Source: Saccharina japonica
Taxonomy: Eukaryota; Sar; Phaeophyceae; Laminariales; Laminariaceae
Length of the DNA stretch: 64,000 nt
Direction of reading: 5' to 3'
NCBI GenBank assembly: GCA_008828725.1
Contig: MEHQ01003153.1
Location: forward strand, 336,146 to 400,145
Part shown: positions 34,110 to 46,080 of the stretch, in pieces
How positions within the stretch are numbered: the stretch's first letter is position 1
Layout of the letters: each line of letters opens with the position of its first letter
Translations under genes and position numbers: made by a program
Notes under the pieces: model-generated
Databases searched by the model: none
What the model saw: only the letters and a program-made list of their open reading frames with translations
What the model was told of the DNA's origin: nothing

Positions 34110-35500
34110 GTAGTAACGTTCTATTAATAGCAACGTTCTCAGCATCGTTTCTGAGGGAGATGCTTCGGACATACAATAGAGCGCACTACGAGTAAGACAA
34201 ACACCCGAATATCTAAACGAAGCTACTCATACACTCGTATCAGTGAGTAGTGACTGTCGTACGTTACAAATAGATGCGTATGGATATCAACGTTCATACG
34301 CTAACAGGCTCGTGGGTCTTACTCACTGAATTGAGTGTGTCGTTGTTTTTATTAACCAACTTTTGGACAAGAGAGAGGGCTCGATTGACGATCGCCAGGA
34401 ACTGGTGCCCCACCTTCTGCTGTACAAAGCATTGCTTCGGTAGGAGTGGTACCCACGGTGTTTTGCTCCTGGAATGACGAGTTCAATATTTCACCCCGCA
34501 GCACTCACGTCCGAGTAGCTGGTTCCGGAATCTCGACCAATGTTCATTCACGCAACGAGCCCTAAAACCAAATTTCCCCCTACAACTAGCTTACTGGCCT
34601 GTAGTTGTTCGCTTGAGGGCTTCAACCATAGTATGAGGCTACCATGCTCCGCACAAGCTAAGCCCCATGCCCAACCAATATAACCGTAAAGCACAAATCA
34701 GACTCAATCATGTTTCTGGGTATAGCTCCTCCGTCGAGGGGCACCGACAGCAAGAAATGACCGGCATGTGTTTGGTCTCACCATTTCCAAACTATACGGC
34801 ATGCTTACCCGTATCCACAATAAGGCATTTATTATCCCTACGATGGCGCGCCCTATGTGCAGGAGCAACTTGAAAAATGGTACTTCCTGGCTGTGTGTGG
34901 TTGGTGTGAATAATATTTTATTTCATCGTCCGAAATCTTGCCTCCAATGGCTGTACTTCTTGGGGGTGCGGAAGTAGTTACCCCTCCCTCGGTCGGCGAA
35001 TTGCGATATCGGTGCGGGCGATAGGGTCGTTATTTGCGGACGGGAAGCAAATCTACACGCACGCACAAACGGTAGAGAACACACCAAAGTAGACGCTACG
35101 CAAAACATTATGTAAATATAACATCCCCTTTAGCGGCTGAGTTCAACCAGAAATGTCTGCAAAGTGTGAGGTAGTTGTTTGTACGCGCTCCAGTGTGTAT
35201 TTGGTCGTGTTTGTGCATCGGAAATGTTAGTTCTACTGCCCCCCTAGACACATTTCACGGATGAGAATGGACACTAACCGGTAGGCTGGGTCTGTCTTTA
35301 GTTTGGGGGTGTCTTCGATCGCCCTGCTTCTCACCCTTGTGGCAGCAAGGGGACACCATATTTTGCTTCCGAGGGTGGTCGCCTGAGAGGCTTTACACCT
35401 TACAAAACAAATAATTCACATGGAAACTTACGTGCACTTACCGGACAACCAATCCCATCTCCGGGGTGTAACAGTAAAAACCAACGCAACACAAGATTGA
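34110..35500. other. Non-genic stretch with diverged dispersed repeats
   Basis: No gene is recognised. The part near 34990-35240 (GGTGCGGGCGAT, GTTGTTTGTACGCGC) resembles 51000-51100 and 51480-51550, so it is diverged repetitive DNA. The rest is unremarkable. Confidence 0.45.
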
Positions 35501-35514
35501 ACTTATCGCCGGTG

Positions 35515-35588
35515 TTGGATTAAGGTGCTCCGTCATTCAGAAAAACGATTCAGCCAACAAACGGTATACCTACCTCTATCGTACGGGT
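35515..35588 (-). mobile_element. MITE family A, terminal fragment
   Basis: GGATTAAGGTGCTCCGTCAT, TCAGAAAAACGATTCAGCC and TACCTCTATCGTACGGGTC match the reversed left end of family A. Confidence 0.55.
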
Positions 35589-35642
35589 CTTCTGTATCGT
35601 ACGGGTACACATGCATTTCAGTTTTATTTTTAGGTTGCACCT

Positions 35643-35797
35643 CAAGGCGATGGGGGTGTTCTTCATTTTCATGCACGGCCGTAGTCGTACGAACATAGCC
35701 CCCCGCATCGCTACATGGCCGAGACGAAGCGTGTCGGGTTTTCACCAACCAGTCAGACAATGCTAGCACCAAGTGCGAAGCGCCGCGAGGTGTTGGG
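35643..35797 (+). pseudogene. Fragment of copia-type gag
   Basis: The plus strand matches the reverse complement of about 18450-18600 in the LTR element. Shared phrases are GCACGGCCGTAGTC, GGGTTTTCACCAACCAG and GCGAAGCGCCG(C/T)GAGGT. The shared reading frame gives GFSPTSQTMLAPSAKRREVLG, almost the same as the LTR element's version. No LTR is visible around it, so it is an isolated remnant, sense on the plus strand. Confidence 0.65.
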
Positions 35798-36119
35798 CGA
35801 GTCGCATTAAGGCAGCTGCATCGTACGAAGAACCGCTTGTGAGGCAGACTTGCATATGGATGACAGCTACAATGAGTTAAACTAGTTTCTGGTGTGGCCA
35901 CTTCCAGGCGATCGGGGGGGGGGAGACCAGGGGCGTTGCAGGTACGAATGTGTCAAGCATGCCTGTACAGGCTGCGTTTAACTGGCCAAGGCCTAGGGTA
36001 GGATATCCCCCCTTCCTATTCCCATCCCACGCTTATTATGAGGACAAGGGGGCGCGCACAGGCCGACGAATATCACAGAATCTAGTAAGAACATTTGGAT
36101 GGCTTTTGGGGGGAACGTT

Positions 36120-36840
36120 CATAGATCGTGCTCAGCGTTGAGCGCAGCACTAAAGCTTTCAGAATAATATATCTACGTGCAAGGTTCGTCAATGCTGGTG
36201 TCACCATAAAGTGCTAAGGTGCCTTCGTAAAAGGCGTTTCGTGTTGGCGGGTCCATACCACGTCGTACGGATAAACCTGGTATGGTCTTCCGTATAACAA
36301 TCGGGCTACCTCTAAATCAGCTTCGGATACCTGCGGAATTCGATTTGAGGAGGCCGCCCCGACAGTGGGATAGACATTTTCAGGCTGCCATCTATGCGTA
36401 GAGATGTTCTTACCGCAGACCGGAGTTTTGTTCGGATCGCTACGTTAGAGGAGCCAGTCGATTATTTTTGCGTTCATGGTTTGTTCGTGTATTCGGTGCG
36501 TGGCCTCGAATCTTCGAAATGTGTTTGTCAATATTTATTATCCGAGGGTGATCTGTTGTTATTGGCATTTTTTTGTTATCTCGAATAATCGGCCTGGACG
36601 GACCGAGAATCCACGGAATGGTTGGGGGGTGCGGCAACGTGTGGTGTCCAAAGTTGGAAGGGATGTTTGTATCGGGAAACGAGCTCGGCACAAGCCACAA
36701 AAGGCACAGACTAACCCCAGCCTGGTCAGTCTCAACTCCATCTGGCGCATTCAATACGATATGCCAGAGCTACAGCACAACACACGCGCGCAAACAAGTC
36801 ACTGTTCTGTCGGGACATTTTTATCCTGCTTTCAATTTCA
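36120..36840 (+). repeat. Diverged dispersed repeat, copy 1
   Basis: It aligns in order with 52080-52800: TACCTGCGGAA, ACAGTGGGATA, CAGGCT, GAGGAGCCAGTCGATTATT, TTGTTCGTG(T/G), TGGAATCTTC-like phrases and GCGCGCAAACAAGT. Identity is low, so both are old copies of one element about 0.7 kb long. No conserved reading frame was found. Confidence 0.5.
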
Positions 36841-37137
36841 CCTACTGTATGATACGTGATGGAGGACAAGTCTTTGTGGGTATGCCAACACTGCGTTTTC
36901 CCGTTGTACAAGAGTTACTTTCACCAGCCTGTTGGGGTGGCCACACGGCTTGTGTTCTCTCGGTTTTGTATTTTCTAAAACTTGGCAAGCCACCGCGATC
37001 GTTGACGAACCGCATGCGTATGCCATGCCTCGTGCATGCGTTGCTTCGTCTGTGACTAAGGGCTGCCAGAAACATTCGCCCTCACGAATCACACTATCTA
37101 AAGGCTGGCTCACTCCACGGTATTAGAGGTTTCATCG

Positions 37138-37381
37138 AGTTTTGCAGAGGTAGAGGTGCTCCTGCATACAGTACAGTTTCTGAGGTTCCTGACTTGCAGG
37201 AGCTCTACTTCTCACCCGTAATATCTGATTTTGAGGAAACAATGAACGCTCCATCCAATTCAAGCTCCCAAAGCCCCCAGGTGAAAACGAACGAATGCGT
37301 ATTCCGAAATACGAACGGAGTTCCGGCAATTCTGTGGGTTAAGAAGCCCCGTCATTCGTATACCTCTATCATAGCAGGCGT
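37138..37381 (-). mobile_element. MITE family A, degenerate copy
   Basis: It contains AGAGGTAGAGGTGCTCCTGC, TTTCTGAGGTTCCTGACTTG, TGTGGGTTAAGAAGCCCCGT and TACCTCTATCATAGCAGGCG in the reversed family order. Confidence 0.6.
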
Positions 37382-37399
37382 TTCCGCTGAGGTACCTAT

Positions 37400-39200
37400 T
37401 GTTTGATCCGTTGAGCTCCCCAGATGACCAGTTGCCGGATAGCATGCTGCGTGCTGGTTCCACATACAGGGGTTTATTTGATTTTAGGGCCAGCGCATAT
37501 CGTGTCCCTTTCAAGTAGATATTCATGAAGCGCACAAAACGAATTTCATGAAAACGTTCGTAAACTAAAAAGTGAAGTAATGCGGTAGGTTGCAAACATT
37601 GGGAGCGCTAACATTGCTTTTAAATTGTCGAGGTATTATTTCGCCCCGACTCGACCGCGCCGAGATACCCCCGAACAATCAAGAGCACCAGTTTGTTTAC
37701 ACTATAATCGTATACTATTTGCTTTTTTATATCAAGCGGAACGTTGGTGGAGACAGAGCTGAAGATAAACGAAAAATATCAACGCAAGTTTTATTGCCCA
37801 ATTCGCCACCCATCAAGAGATAATACCAACACAAGATTCCATATATATACTCGTATCAATTACTTGCGCAACAAATTATATTTTTGCGATGCCTTGTTCG
37901 ATTTCGCGAATTTCGATCTTAGTCAGTTTTCAACCTCGTATTCGAAATCCACCTTCAAAGATAACGCCCGCCCTCCCTCTGTTGGTTTTTTCGTTATTTA
38001 CTATACAGTACAGGACACCTATTAAGAAGCAGGCCAATAAGAAAGGCAGACTGAGGCATAGAGAAAAATATTTTAATTTGAGAGTCGTTATCTTGAAATT
38101 AGTGTAGAAATCACACTCTCTTAAATAAGATATCCAGTCGCGATCATATTCCCTGTTTCTTATTTGGTGTCCTGTATTGTATACGTTTGATCCATTTGTT
38201 TCAAATTATTAGTATGTTTTTGGATCGCTCTATCTCTCGGGGAGAAACAATTTGGGCAGGAGGCCGTTGTATCGAACGTTCAAGTGGATACTCGTAAAAT
38301 TGGTCGGGGCATGATCAATCTGGCGAATAAACAGCGTCTTCGCTGCCCCAGCTCGTACACCCATGTATAAATATCCCGTAACATGTCAACTATCGCGTCG
38401 AACAAAATAAGGAGGGCAGCCACGAGAAAAGAGAGCTGCGGAAACAGCAGGGATTGGTGGAGGGAAGGGGGAGAAATATCGACATTTGGTTGGCGCAACG
38501 AAGCAAACACGCATACTAAATGCACCCCTCAAATTTGGCCATTGCCCGGTCAACCCCATCGTTTTCGAGAGATCAAGTCTAGTCTATCTCCAAGTCATGC
38601 CTATCCACGGTATTCACCGTCTCTCAATCCCTCCTTGAAAACCAGACCTTAAACTCTGACAATAACAAGTAATGTACTCACGAATGCGATCACCCATCCA
38701 CAGGTACCCCGAAGATATACCAATCAAAATCTTCTTAGAACAAGCCCAGCTGGAACCCTCCAGGAAATTTCACCACCTGACGTCGCAGGCCCTAGGCCCC
38801 AGATACACAATTTTCTAGAATCCAAGCCTGGGTTCATCACTCGTACTCCAATCTCCGGGTACTGCACCCCAATGTCATAACCTTCCGGCAAACATACTAC
38901 TGCTGCAGCTGGAGCCCTAGACTCTCAAATTGTACCACGATGATCGCACTCGCACCAGTCAGTGGCTCACCTGCTTTCATTGAGACCCATTCGAGAGAGT
39001 GTCTCGATCCTGCTCCATAAGCACCAGGTGTTATCACATTTGAACAGAGGCGGATTGTAGTGATAGTCGGATATACCTCTTATTGTTTGGTATATATCTT
39101 CTTTCCGGTTAGGCTTTTCAGGTGGTGGGAAAGTACTGAACATTATGCTATTTGATTACTACATTTACGCCATTTACAACTGCGTACGTACGTAAGTGTA
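37400..39200. other. No gene recognised
   Basis: The stretch is AT-rich between 37680 and 38220 and mixed after that. Open frames are short and without recognisable motifs. No tandem repeat or inverted repeat stood out. Confidence 0.4.
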
Positions 39201-39239
39201 TCTCAATCTTGGGATGGTTGGAAGAGCTAACGTTTCTTG

Positions 39240-39345
39240 GGAGTATTTTTTCGGGTGGCTTGCTATCAGTATTGAGCTCCTCAGGTGAGGAGCGTAGAAA
39301 ATAAAGGACCACCCTTATAAGGCAATAAAAGTGGGGAGCGCAAAC
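39240..39345 (+). mobile_element. MITE family A, fragment
   Basis: TTGAGCTCCTCAGGTGAGGAGC and GACCACCCTTATAAGGC are family A internal sequences. The ends are missing. Confidence 0.45.
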
Positions 39346-39649
39346 ACAACGGGCACCACCCCTACAGTCGAAATATATGGCAGGTGCACTAATATTTTGG
39401 CACTGAATTTCCTTAATTCGCTGGGTGGTATCGAGAGATACCGGGTTGTTTGCTTCATCGAATATGGTGTTCCACGCAGGGGGGGGGGGGTCTCTCCTAG
39501 GCAAAGCTTGGTTTTACTCCTATATGTGGCGACGAGGAGCTTCTTGACAGCTAGACCCCCGTTCATGTGGACAGACCCTCCGTGCGACGCTGGTCCAGAC
39601 AGCGTTCGTGCCTGTCAGGACGCCATGGTGCCCGCCTCGCTGAAACTTA

Positions 39650-39861
39650 TGTTGATGTTAGCGTTGGCGTTGATAGTGATGTTGAGGTCGATATCCACAC
39701 TGCGGATGGTGTGTGGCTGGTGTTGGCACTAAGAATGACGTTGATTTTTTATGTTGACATCGATGCCGCTGCTGATGTTGATAATGCTATTGATGTTGAT
39801 GTTGATGGTGGTGATGACGATGATGATTCTGATGGTGATGACTAGATGATGATGATGATGG

Positions 39862-39895
<34 letters not shown>

Positions 39896-39932
39896 AATAA
39901 TTATCATGGTGATGATGATGATAATGATGACT

Positions 39933-40000
<68 letters not shown>

Positions 40001-40215
40001 AATGATGATGATAATAATGGTGGTGGTTGTGATGATGACGACGAATGTGATCGTGATGGTGATGATGGTGGTGATGAAAATGATGATGACGATGGTTTAT
40101 GATGGTGGTACTGACGATGGTGATGATGATGATGATGATTACTATGTCGATATTCATGTTTGTGTCGATATTGATGTCGATATCGGAATCGGCGCTGATG
40201 TGCTGATGACGCAAC
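39650..40215 (+). repeat. (GAT)n microsatellite with GTT/GAT-rich flanks
   Basis: Dense GAT/ATG triplets fill 39842-40010 and continue imperfectly to about 40140, with GTTGATG-type flanks from 39650. Long open frames of Met, Asp, His or Ser on both strands are consequences of the triplet repeat, not genes. Confidence 0.95.
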
Positions 40216-40446
40216 CATCAGTATCCATTTTTGATGGAGATTTCGCCGCTGACACTGTTGCTGTTGAGATGATGTTGTTACTGATCATGCTCATGCTCAT
40301 ATTCCGTCAAGCTGCGACCCCTTCGCAACAACGACAGACAGCAAGCAGGCGTTTCAGGTGTCGTCTCGGCAGGTCAGCAGGCAAGCGATCACGGTAGCCA
40401 CATTCAAACTCACCAAGAAAATCGCGCTTTGATGATTGATACAGTA

Positions 40447-40620
40447 GACGCGTGGTACAATAGAGGTAGCACAATTTCGCCAACAATACTTTCAAATGAC
40501 GGGGCTCTTCAACCGCAAGTAACCACATAATGTTGTGTCTCGATCCCGTCTGGGTTCTGCAGCTCGTTCGGGTTAGATTGCTATCCTATAGCATGGTTTA
40601 CCGGACTTATATTTTTACAG
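40447..40620 (+). mobile_element. MITE family A, left-part copy
   Basis: It starts GACGCGTGGTACAATAGAGG, continues with TAGCACAATTTCGCC and ATGACGGGGCTC, then diverges. The right terminus is not found. Confidence 0.6.
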
Positions 40621-40978
40621 GTTTCATCATGTTGGTTGTTTCGTTCCTCAATACGTAGGGGTGCTCGAGTGGGGAGCTTCACAAAAAAGTCCGAGCTATT
40701 CAGAGATGTACGAACAAAGATATAGCACACGTCTAGTGGTTGTTCGCGCGGTTGGTGCAGGGCGCCCGGTAACTGAATATTGAGCTCTGATCGCGGAGGC
40801 ATTGAGCTAGAAGGGGTACACGTGTATTGTTTCCCGCCGCTTAGCTCCATGCCTTCACTCGAAAACCGACTTGTGGGAAATACGGCACAACCATTCCGTG
40901 GCTTAGGATTAGCACGAACAAGAACAGTGAAATAACGCATACAAGGTGTTCCGACGAAATTCGATACTTCTTCAGAAA

Positions 40979-41231
40979 GCGTGAGTTACGATTGTATAGA
41001 GGTAGCACGTTTAGGCTGAATTGGTGTTTTGAACGACCGAGCTCCTTAACCCAAATTCGTTCATGTGTTGCAATCTGACTCATTTGATTCGTTGGTCATG
41101 GGTTCGCTCATCGTGTCGCATTTTCATTTCCCCTCCGAAAAGTCAGTTTTAACTTCCCTACTAGTATGGAGATCCTCAAGTGAGGAGCCTCTGAAAATGT
41201 ACTGTATGCAGGTGCACCTCTATCGTGGAGA
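40979..41231 (+). mobile_element. MITE family A, upstream member of a tandem pair
   Basis: It begins GCGTGAGTTACGATTGTATAGAGG. It has GACCGAGCTCCTTAACCCAA, GGAGATCCTCAAGTGAGGAG and ends GGTGCACCTCTATCGTGGAGAC, running straight into the next copy. Confidence 0.7.
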
Positions 41232-41484
41232 CGCGTGCTACGATAGAGGTAGCACGTTTTGGCCGATTTTCGTTCTGAATAATCGGACTCCTTAACCCCA
41301 ACTCGTCGGTCGTTCAGTCTTTTTATCGGGTTCCAATGTTTTTGATTGTACAGAGCCAAGCCTTTTTTTTTATCGCGTAGCACTTCTATCTCCCTCCAGT
41401 TTTTGGGTTGGAGTATAGAGCTCCTCCAATGAGGAGGTTCATAAAAACAAAATGGCGAACCTCTACCCGTAGCATGCATCCGTC
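41230..41484 (+). mobile_element. MITE family A, downstream member of a tandem pair
   Basis: It starts with the consensus terminus GACGCGTGCTACGATAGAGG, has ATCGGACTCCTTAACCCC, AGAGCTCCTCCAATGAGGAG and ends GAACCTCTACCCGTAGCATGCATCCGTC. It is head-to-tail with the preceding copy and shares its terminal bases. Confidence 0.75.
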
Positions 41485-41564
41485 AGTCAAGAAAAAAAGA
41501 CAAAAACAAAATGGATTCAATTTACTTCCCCTATCGTACCAAGCATCTACTGTAGCCCTAACCC

Positions 41565-41630
41565 CTGGTCTGCGGACAAATAATGTACTGTATGCAGGTG
41601 CACCTCTGCCAGGGCATGCGTTATAAGTTG
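41565..41630 (+). mobile_element. MITE family A, right-end fragment
   Basis: AATGTACTGTATGCAGGTGC followed by ACCTCTGCCAGGGCATGCG repeats the end of the copy at 40979-41231 almost exactly, as if part of the tandem were triplicated. Confidence 0.5.
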
Positions 41631-42391
41631 GGCATCGCCGTCAGTCGAGAAAAATCAACCAAATTGGGAAAAAACGTGTTATCCCTATTGTATCAATCAT
41701 CCGGCCCCCGCCCCTGGTCAGCGCACATATTATACGGCATACATCGGTGGAGTCGACTCCGCGCCGCTTCTCACCTCATTTGTAGGGGTCGTTGTGCTTC
41801 CCATGCCTTTCTTCGTGCGTCTCGCGATGGCGCCAGTATTTCGTTCCTTTGTAGTCGTCGAATACCGTTTCCCACATTTGACACTGCGTTTTGTATTGCG
41901 TGAATTGCCACGCGTAAAGCACGAGGGGGGGAGGGGGAGAGTGTGTGGGTGATGATAGGTTGTTTTTTCCGGAAACGCGGAGGGCTGTGGAGTGTGGAAA
42001 GCGAAGTACAGGTTTGACGGGGTTGCGGTTAATTTAGACCACAACACGCCGCTGAGCGAGCGTTATTCAACCACGTTCAGGGATATCATTGGTTTCGGTT
42101 GGGCGTTCTAGGAAGAGGCTAAATAGCCGAATCGATGGCGAATATTCTACCAAAATTACTTGCATCAAATATTTACGCATGCCATGCTCTCGATAAACCG
42201 CACGCCTGCGTGTAGAAGACATGGCGTCGATTAGCAACGGGAATACCCCCCCCCCCCGCTCGTTATCTCTCTCGTATTCCCATTGGCGCCGCTACGGGCT
42301 TATTCATAAAAATTGCAAGTCGATCGAAACCTATTATAAACTTCTGTCGGGCAAAGACAAGTCGCAGGAAGGGTCGAGAAGGAGACATATG

Positions 42392-43144
42392 TCAGACCGC
42401 AACTACAGCACATATTATAGCTTTGCTCACGGGTCCTCTGAAATGCTTTTTGGGTGGCGTCGGATGTTGAATTTTCTTCGACCCGGGTGCATTGTCGGGT
42501 GTCGCAGGAGTTGTCTTCGGCCGCGCATATTTGGACGTTACCGTTGCTGTATTATGCCGGTGTGGAGGCTTAAACGTCCTGGCGTCGGTGATATTCGAAC
42601 GTGGTGGATCGTTGGACGCTACAGCAGCAGTTTTCGTCGACCGTCGTAGATATTTAGGTGATGCAGCGGTTAAAACCTCCGGTCGTAGATGTTTCGTTGC
42701 CATCGCCGGTGCCTTCGAACGCCGTGTACCGTTGAGGCTCACAAAATCATTGACCGCCCTCGACCCGTCTTTGAAATTTCCCTCAAAAGGAGTTGTAGTT
42801 TGCTTGCGGCCGGCTGTCTTCCGCGCTGGTGTGCCCGTCGGATCTTCGCGTTCTACGGTAACCGTGATATACTCGTCGGCCGGTAGACCTTTCACCGTAA
42901 CGGATTCATTCCCTGCTGCTGCTGCTGGTGAATACTTCCTCGCAATAGTAGTGTTTGGGGCCGGTGGGTCGTTGAACGTCACGGTTTTCTTCGACCTTGC
43001 TGGCGCGTGTTTCCCACCCTTCTTGCTCTTCCTCTTGTAGTCCTCGTCGTGTTTAAGCGTGGATTTCAGCTGTGTAGCCTTGCTTCTGGCGGGAGTTTCC
43101 CCGGCGATTCTCCTGCTGGCCATGTTATTCGCCTTCTCACTCAT
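42392..43144 (-). CDS. Basic, disordered Lys/Thr/Pro-rich protein, 250 codons
   Basis: A single uninterrupted frame begins at ATG 43144 with a favourable context (CAAAATGA) and ends at 42392. The product starts MSEKANNMASRRIAGETPAR and is rich in Lys, Arg, Thr, Pro and Ala. Short basic motifs recur (TPARSK, APARSK, TPARK). The unit V-x-x-NDPP-x-x-N-x-T-x-AR recurs (KTVTFNDPPAPNTTIARKY and TAAVASNDPPRSNITDARTF), so degenerate repeats of about 35-45 residues are present. No enzyme domain, signal peptide or coiled coil is seen. A nucleic-acid- or chromatin-binding role would suit the charge but is only a guess. The region is more GC-rich than its surroundings. The opposite strand is also open for 182 codons, which lowers confidence. 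The C-terminal hydrophobic tail may be read-through into an intron. Confidence 0.55.
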   Translation of the reverse strand: MSEKANNMASRRIAGETPARSKATQLKSTLKHDEDYKRKSKKGGKHAPARSKKTVTFNDPPAPNTTIARKYSPAAAAGNESVTVKGLPADEYITVTVEREDPTGTPARKTAGRKQTTTPFEGNFKDGSRAVNDFVSLNGTRRSKAPAMATKHLRPEVLTAASPKYLRRSTKTAAVASNDPPRSNITDARTFKPPHRHNTATVTSKYARPKTTPATPDNAPGSKKIQHPTPPKKHFRGPVSKAIICAVVAV

Positions 43145-45090
43145 TTTGATTTATCAGTAGCTCACTGCGTCGCTTCAAGTACCTGTCGTGGACCTGGAGT
43201 CCGCCCATTTTTATCGTCGGTTTTGGGTGCGACCATACAGGACAAATGGTTGGAACGAAGTGGTAGCGTCAGTATGAACAGCACCCAGTTGGTTTTTGTA
43301 TATAGTCATGTTTTATAGTTAAGCATGTGTTGCACGAGGTCATCAAACCAATTACAACTCCGTTTATTTCCAGTTGGGAGATAAGTGACGGTCACAAGTG
43401 CAGGTAGGGAGTACCGTCACCTTAGAAGAGGTTACGATGAATACATTTACTTATAGCCTATGAAAGGGGTTTATACTGAATATCTTATAACGTACGTTTC
43501 TTGTACGTCGATGGGCATACCTAATATGTTTTTGAAAGATGAGACTCCAGTCTGACGCCTGGAGAATATTTATTATAGGGGTAGGGGGAGAGTTTATCAT
43601 TTTAATATTTGCTTGGGCTAGATTGGATGAATGAAGTTTGACAGGACGAGGGATACGATACACAAAGTAGGGTACAAGCATACGTGGACCTGACTGCTCT
43701 TGTTTCTCGCGCTAACAATAGTAAAAGGCATCGCCTGCGAGGTGTCACGATTCGGTCTAGCCAGTACAGGATCAATCTACGAAAATACCCTTTAAGAGTG
43801 CCCGGCGCTCTTTTCTCTCCCTAGCAATTGTTTGGCACGCCATTTGCCTGTTGCGGACCTGGAGTACCTCGTTACGTTCGGCTTCGGGCGTCATAAAGAT
43901 GAACACGTTATTGGGACGAAGCGCCGAATAATTGTACGGACGCACGCTTCGGCAAAACGAAGTAAAACGTGGTTCTATGAGCGCGTGATATGGTGAAAAC
44001 AAGAATAGGATGGCATACGCGTACATCGTACACTGCCAGCAACTTAAAACGAGTTTCGCACCGTTTCCGACATCGAAGAGGTGTTGATCACAAACAATAC
44101 ACACGGCTGAAACAACCCGTAAGTCGTTGTTTTACGCCAGGAGGCTATCTTACGTTGGGCGTACACAACAAACAACGCATAACTTTATATCGAACGAGTC
44201 TTGCTCAGAACGTCCTTTACGCACTCTGCGATACAATACATTCACGGCTGCGACACAATACGTGCAAACAAAAAAAACGTTTAGAGAGGTTATCCCCTCT
44301 GCACACCCGACCCGCATAGCATGGCGCCACAGCGACGTCTCACGGCAAGGTCCACACTTTTGAACTCAAGGATGTATCAGGGCCGTGTCTCCCCCACTAA
44401 GTGACCACACTCTACTGCATGTGATCGTGTGTCCGGCTCATAGTACAATATTTCCCGTAGTCAGTTCCATGGGTGCGCTACCCCTTGCTGTAGCAACCCA
44501 GTGATCGTAGGATCACGCGACGGCGGGGTGGAAGGCGGGGGGCGGGGGGTTATATACATCCCTATTGTTTGTCAGGTTCCTGTTTTTGTATCAGAAAGTC
44601 TGCGCCTCACCCGAAACACCGACGACTCCGTCGAGAAGGATCGTGCGGGCAATCCGACCGCGAGCTGTTTGCCTTCTAGGGGTAAGCAGCGTAAACACTG
44701 TGAGGCTCCTATCTAGACGAGCTAGTCGGCCAAAACCCGATTTGGAGAATAATCTCAAGCGTGCGACCCGATGACCCCTCCCCACGCCTAGGTAATGTAA
44801 TAAACGAATTATATAGTTATAACACGACTGGTATTTCGACGACGTTGGGTTACAGACCGGTGCTATGGTTGGGAGGCAACCACACTTTTCACTGCCGTGT
44901 TAAGGCGATACTCAGGAGGTTTGAGTATGCACCTGTGTCGCAATACGTAATATGCAACCAATGTCGGCTCCTATAGCGAAATCACCAAAAAAACAAACAA
45001 GATGAACAAAAAGAGTTAGGTTTTTGGCTAAGGGTCTCCAAGCGGCCTAAATATAGAGGCTTGTGCGTGACCCAGCAGGACTCATAGGGG
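43145..45090. other. No gene recognised
   Basis: Mixed-composition DNA with short open frames only. No repeat family could be identified except weak MITE-like words towards the right edge. Confidence 0.4.
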
Positions 45091-45109
45091 CATACTACTA
45101 GTCAGTTAT

Positions 45110-45165
45110 AATTTTCCTTACAAGGCAAAAAAGTGCAACCCCTATCGTAGAACGCCTCCTCCACT
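45110..45165 (+). mobile_element. MITE family A, right-end fragment
   Basis: CCTTACAAGGCAAAAAAGTG followed by CAACCCCTATCGTAGAACGC resembles the family A right end. Confidence 0.4.
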
Positions 45166-45839
45166 TAAGTAACGAATTTTAACGTACTTGAAAAATCGAT
45201 AGTTTTGGAGACCATGGCCACGGTAGGGGTGGGAGCTGTAACCTTTTCTACTGTCGACCCCGCATCCGTAGCGAACCCAAAGTTCGCAGCGGCGGCGGCG
45301 CATGTGTCGTGCTATACGGCGACCCTCGCGAAAGGTTTAGACTTGCAGAGCGAAAACAAAGGAGAGCCACTGGCTGCGTGAGGAGTGGTCCTGAACCCCC
45401 GAACCAAAAGACCGTCAAAGTGCCCTGCCATTGTGAGTACACCCCTCTTTCGCGGCAATACTGTAAAATAACAATTTTGTCAAACCTTTTCATCGAAAAT
45501 TAGACAACTAGATTGCCCCTCGGTGCGAGGCCCTCGTCAACCGGGCAGCCTACAATAGACACATCGGGCTACCACTGTGATGCAATCCCCTAGCACGCGT
45601 CAAGATGTCCACGGCATACCTTTGTAAGTGCATTCACTCGCGAGAGGATGGCGTCGAGAACAAAACAGGTCGACATGCATGACGCCACTTCGGTCTTCGT
45701 CCCACAAGATAGATAGATGTGGTCGATACCAAGACTATGCCGGATGATGGGGCGCCGTATCACGTGCTGTGTGTCCAAGCCTGTCACGGAATATTTGCTA
45801 TTGTTGGTTGGGATTAGATAAATCGATCGAGTTGGAGAA

Positions 45840-46080
45840 CCGCCCTGCTGCTTAGACGTGAGGAGCGCTCCCCCGGGTTTGGAGCTGGAGGGCTCAGTTG
45901 GGAGGAACGTTCTTGATAATGATCCTCGGAGACAGTTCCCCAGTGTTTGGTAGCTGGTTCGAGGACGGCTCCTGAGGTTGACCGTGCGGATCGTTCCTCA
46001 GAGTGTGGGGACACAGGGCTGGATCGGGCTCGAAGACCGTTCCTGGGAATAATCTTGCGGGGTAGTTGAGCATTGTTTGA
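45840..46080 (+). repeat. Diverged CGTTCCTGAG-type minisatellite, short block
   Basis: GGAACGTTCTTGATAAT, GGACGGCTCCTGAGGTTG, GGATCGTTCCTCAGAGTG and AGACCGTTCCTGGGAAT recur about 40-70 bases apart. The same motif builds the longer array at 48377-48735. Confidence 0.55.

Noticed and set aside
39729..40397. Open frames of 160-183 codons on both strands
   Set aside because: They translate the GAT/ATG microsatellite into Met, Asp, His and Ser runs. All frames of a triplet repeat stay open.
42492..43040. A 182-codon plus-strand frame opposite the basic protein
   Set aside because: Its Val/Ala/Gly/Phe-rich translation mirrors the repeats of the minus-strand frame, which is longer and has the better start.
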